Assembly (NCBI GenBank): GCA_039105265.1
Contig: JAPFFF010000001.1
Span: 9,176,001-9,240,000 of the forward strand
Origin: Tritrichomonas musculus
Taxonomy: Eukaryota; Parabasalia; Tritrichomonadida; Tritrichomonadidae
DNA: 64,000 nucleotides
Direction: 5' to 3'
The translations under genes and the position numbers were made by a program. The number at the start of each line of letters is the position of its first letter. Position 1 is the first letter of the stretch. This document shows positions 63,204 through 64,000 of the stretch, in pieces. The notes beneath the pieces were generated by a model. It made no database searches. It saw only the letters and a program-made list of their open reading frames with translations, and had not been told where the DNA came from.

Positions 63204-63482
63204 TTTCTAGTTTTTCCTCCCGTTTATATGAGTAGGAATATAAATTACTATATACACTCAAAATTAATATGAGTTAACTCTTTCAGATTTGCAAGTAAGC
63301 ATTTCATTATTTGATTCATTTCAGTATTCTACCAAATATTATCAACTTTTTTAATAAACTCATGGAATAATATTAGAAGGAATCAATGAATTTCAAAAAT
63401 TATTTGCAACCTGTTTATATATGTAAATAAATAAAGAATATAACTAATAAAAACATATTAAACGATGGAATATCTTTGAATT
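63204..63482. other. Convergent spacer
   Basis: 3' ends of both neighbouring genes; nothing else seen. Confidence 0.4.
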
Positions 63483-64000
63483 TCAATGATAGTTATCATC
63501 ATTACTTTTTGTTCCATATTTTTTATCCATCTGTCTATTTAATTTTTGTATATGGCGTACTGCTTTTTCCATTGTTTCTTGAAATCTAATTTCCAATTTC
63601 TCGATTTTTAACTTTGTTTCTTGATGATCAGACATAGATTGACAAGCTGGAAAGCGGCTACTACTAGGCTGAGCTTTATATTCCATCGATCGAAGCTTGT
63701 GAGGAATGCTAATTGAACGATCTTGACGAGAAGATTGCGCCGTTTGTATTGTTTTTTTTTGTAATCTGAGCTTTCTTTTTTTCATGGCAAGTGAGTCATT
63801 AGAATCATAGTTGCCAACGCCATCAAACTTGTAGCCTTCTGATATGTCGTCAAGGCTTCTTTTATTATCATAATTTGTACTGGAAAGCGAATTTAGTGGT
63901 AAAGATGGAAAATCATATTTTATTTTTTTGTTGTTTTGGTCGGAGTTGCTATTATGAATGCTATTTTGATTTTTGGAATCAGGATATTTAGCAGCTTTAG
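63483..64000 (-). CDS. Basic coiled-coil protein, N-terminus beyond window
   Basis: 171 codons and a stop are visible; the frame is still open at 63998, so the start lies outside. The visible chain begins with a Ser/Asn-rich disordered part (KNQNSIHNSNSDQNNKKIKYDFPSLP..., then SLDDISEGYKFDGVGNYDSND), has a basic cluster MKKRKLRLQKK that could be a nuclear localisation signal, a Ser/Pro stretch (SIPHKLRSMEY ... QPSSSRFPA), and ends with a coiled coil ETKLKIEKLEIRFQETMEKA VRHIQKLNRQMDKKYG. Family unknown. The internal ATG at 63785 is not taken as the start because the upstream codons are clearly coding. Confidence 0.7.
   Translation of the reverse strand, partial: KAAKYPDSKNQNSIHNSNSDQNNKKIKYDFPSLPLNSLSSTNYDNKRSLDDISEGYKFDGVGNYDSNDSLAMKKRKLRLQKKTIQTAQSSRQDRSISIPHKLRSMEYKAQPSSSRFPACQSMSDHQETKLKIEKLEIRFQETMEKAVRHIQKLNRQMDKKYGTKSNDDNYH

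Noticed and set aside
1-64000. CRISPR arrays, bacterial operons, riboswitches
   Set aside because: Gene content, promoters and transposons are eukaryotic; the tandem repeats found have no unique spacers.

Overview
The window looks like nuclear DNA of a parabasalid protist, most likely a Tritrichomonas-like trichomonad. The evidence is very AT-rich DNA, uninterrupted genes with no recognisable introns, very short leaders, and the trichomonad initiator (Inr, TCAYTT/TCATTTTNAAT) lying 6-20 bases before several start codons (4715, 16425, 42197, 62347 on +; 15989 and 44636 on -). A frataxin with a short hydrogenosome-type presequence also fits an anaerobic parabasalid. The genus is an inference; no rRNA or tRNA gene was found to test it.

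Host genes lie in small islands. 1-5.4 kb: a coiled-coil protein (cut by the left edge), frataxin, a GOST-type seven-transmembrane protein and an ESCRT-III Snf7/CHMP4 protein. 10.6-19 kb: a large right-handed beta-helix protein, Mediator subunit MED10, a protein with two chromodomains, an acidic protein with a SUMO-interaction-like motif, a Mei2-like two-RRM protein and a coiled-coil protein. 33-36 kb: a CYRI/FAM49 Rac1-binding protein and an alpha-solenoid protein. 42-43 kb: an Asn-rich protein with a possible initiator-binding-type fold. 54.7-55.8 kb: an Asn-repeat protein. 62.3-64 kb: a protein with two chromoshadow-like modules and a basic coiled-coil protein (cut by the right edge). There is no operon logic; neighbouring genes are divergent, convergent or tandem with independent promoters.

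Most of the rest is mobile DNA, and many ends can be placed to the base from terminal inverted repeats (TIRs) and target-site duplications (TSDs). (i) hAT-type elements with perfect 8-bp TSDs: 19420-19898 and 51122-51599 (one family), 20652-21338, 36933-40874 and 58928-59693 (one family), the transposase-bearing hAT 37151-40330 nested in the former, 56103-57402 and 60430-61724 (one family), and 57948-58474. (ii) Elements bounded by TTAA with termini starting GG: 7076-7422, 8630-8869, 31682-32686 and 57916-58780. (iii) TA-bounded mariner-like elements: 8229-8533, 36217-36917, 44852-46408 and 49821-51768. (iv) A Mutator-like element (MULE), 46701-49103, with a 9-bp TSD, which splits a host reading frame. 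(v) A 7.1-kb element, 21878-29003, with nearly identical ~686-bp TIRs, an unusually long direct repeat at its target (at least 15 bp), a DD35E integrase and a bromodomain protein.

The integrase/bromodomain element is the strongest candidate for something undescribed: an rve-type integrase travelling with a putative chromatin reader, with a TSD length that fits none of the common eukaryotic DNA transposon superfamilies I know. Other points of interest are the complete-looking CYRI protein that keeps the RR Rac1-binding pair and a myristoylation-type N-terminus, a shadow-domain protein without a chromodomain, a hairpin family built on CACTTTTTGAGC, and GC-rich structured islands near 9.8-10.1 kb and 53.3 kb.
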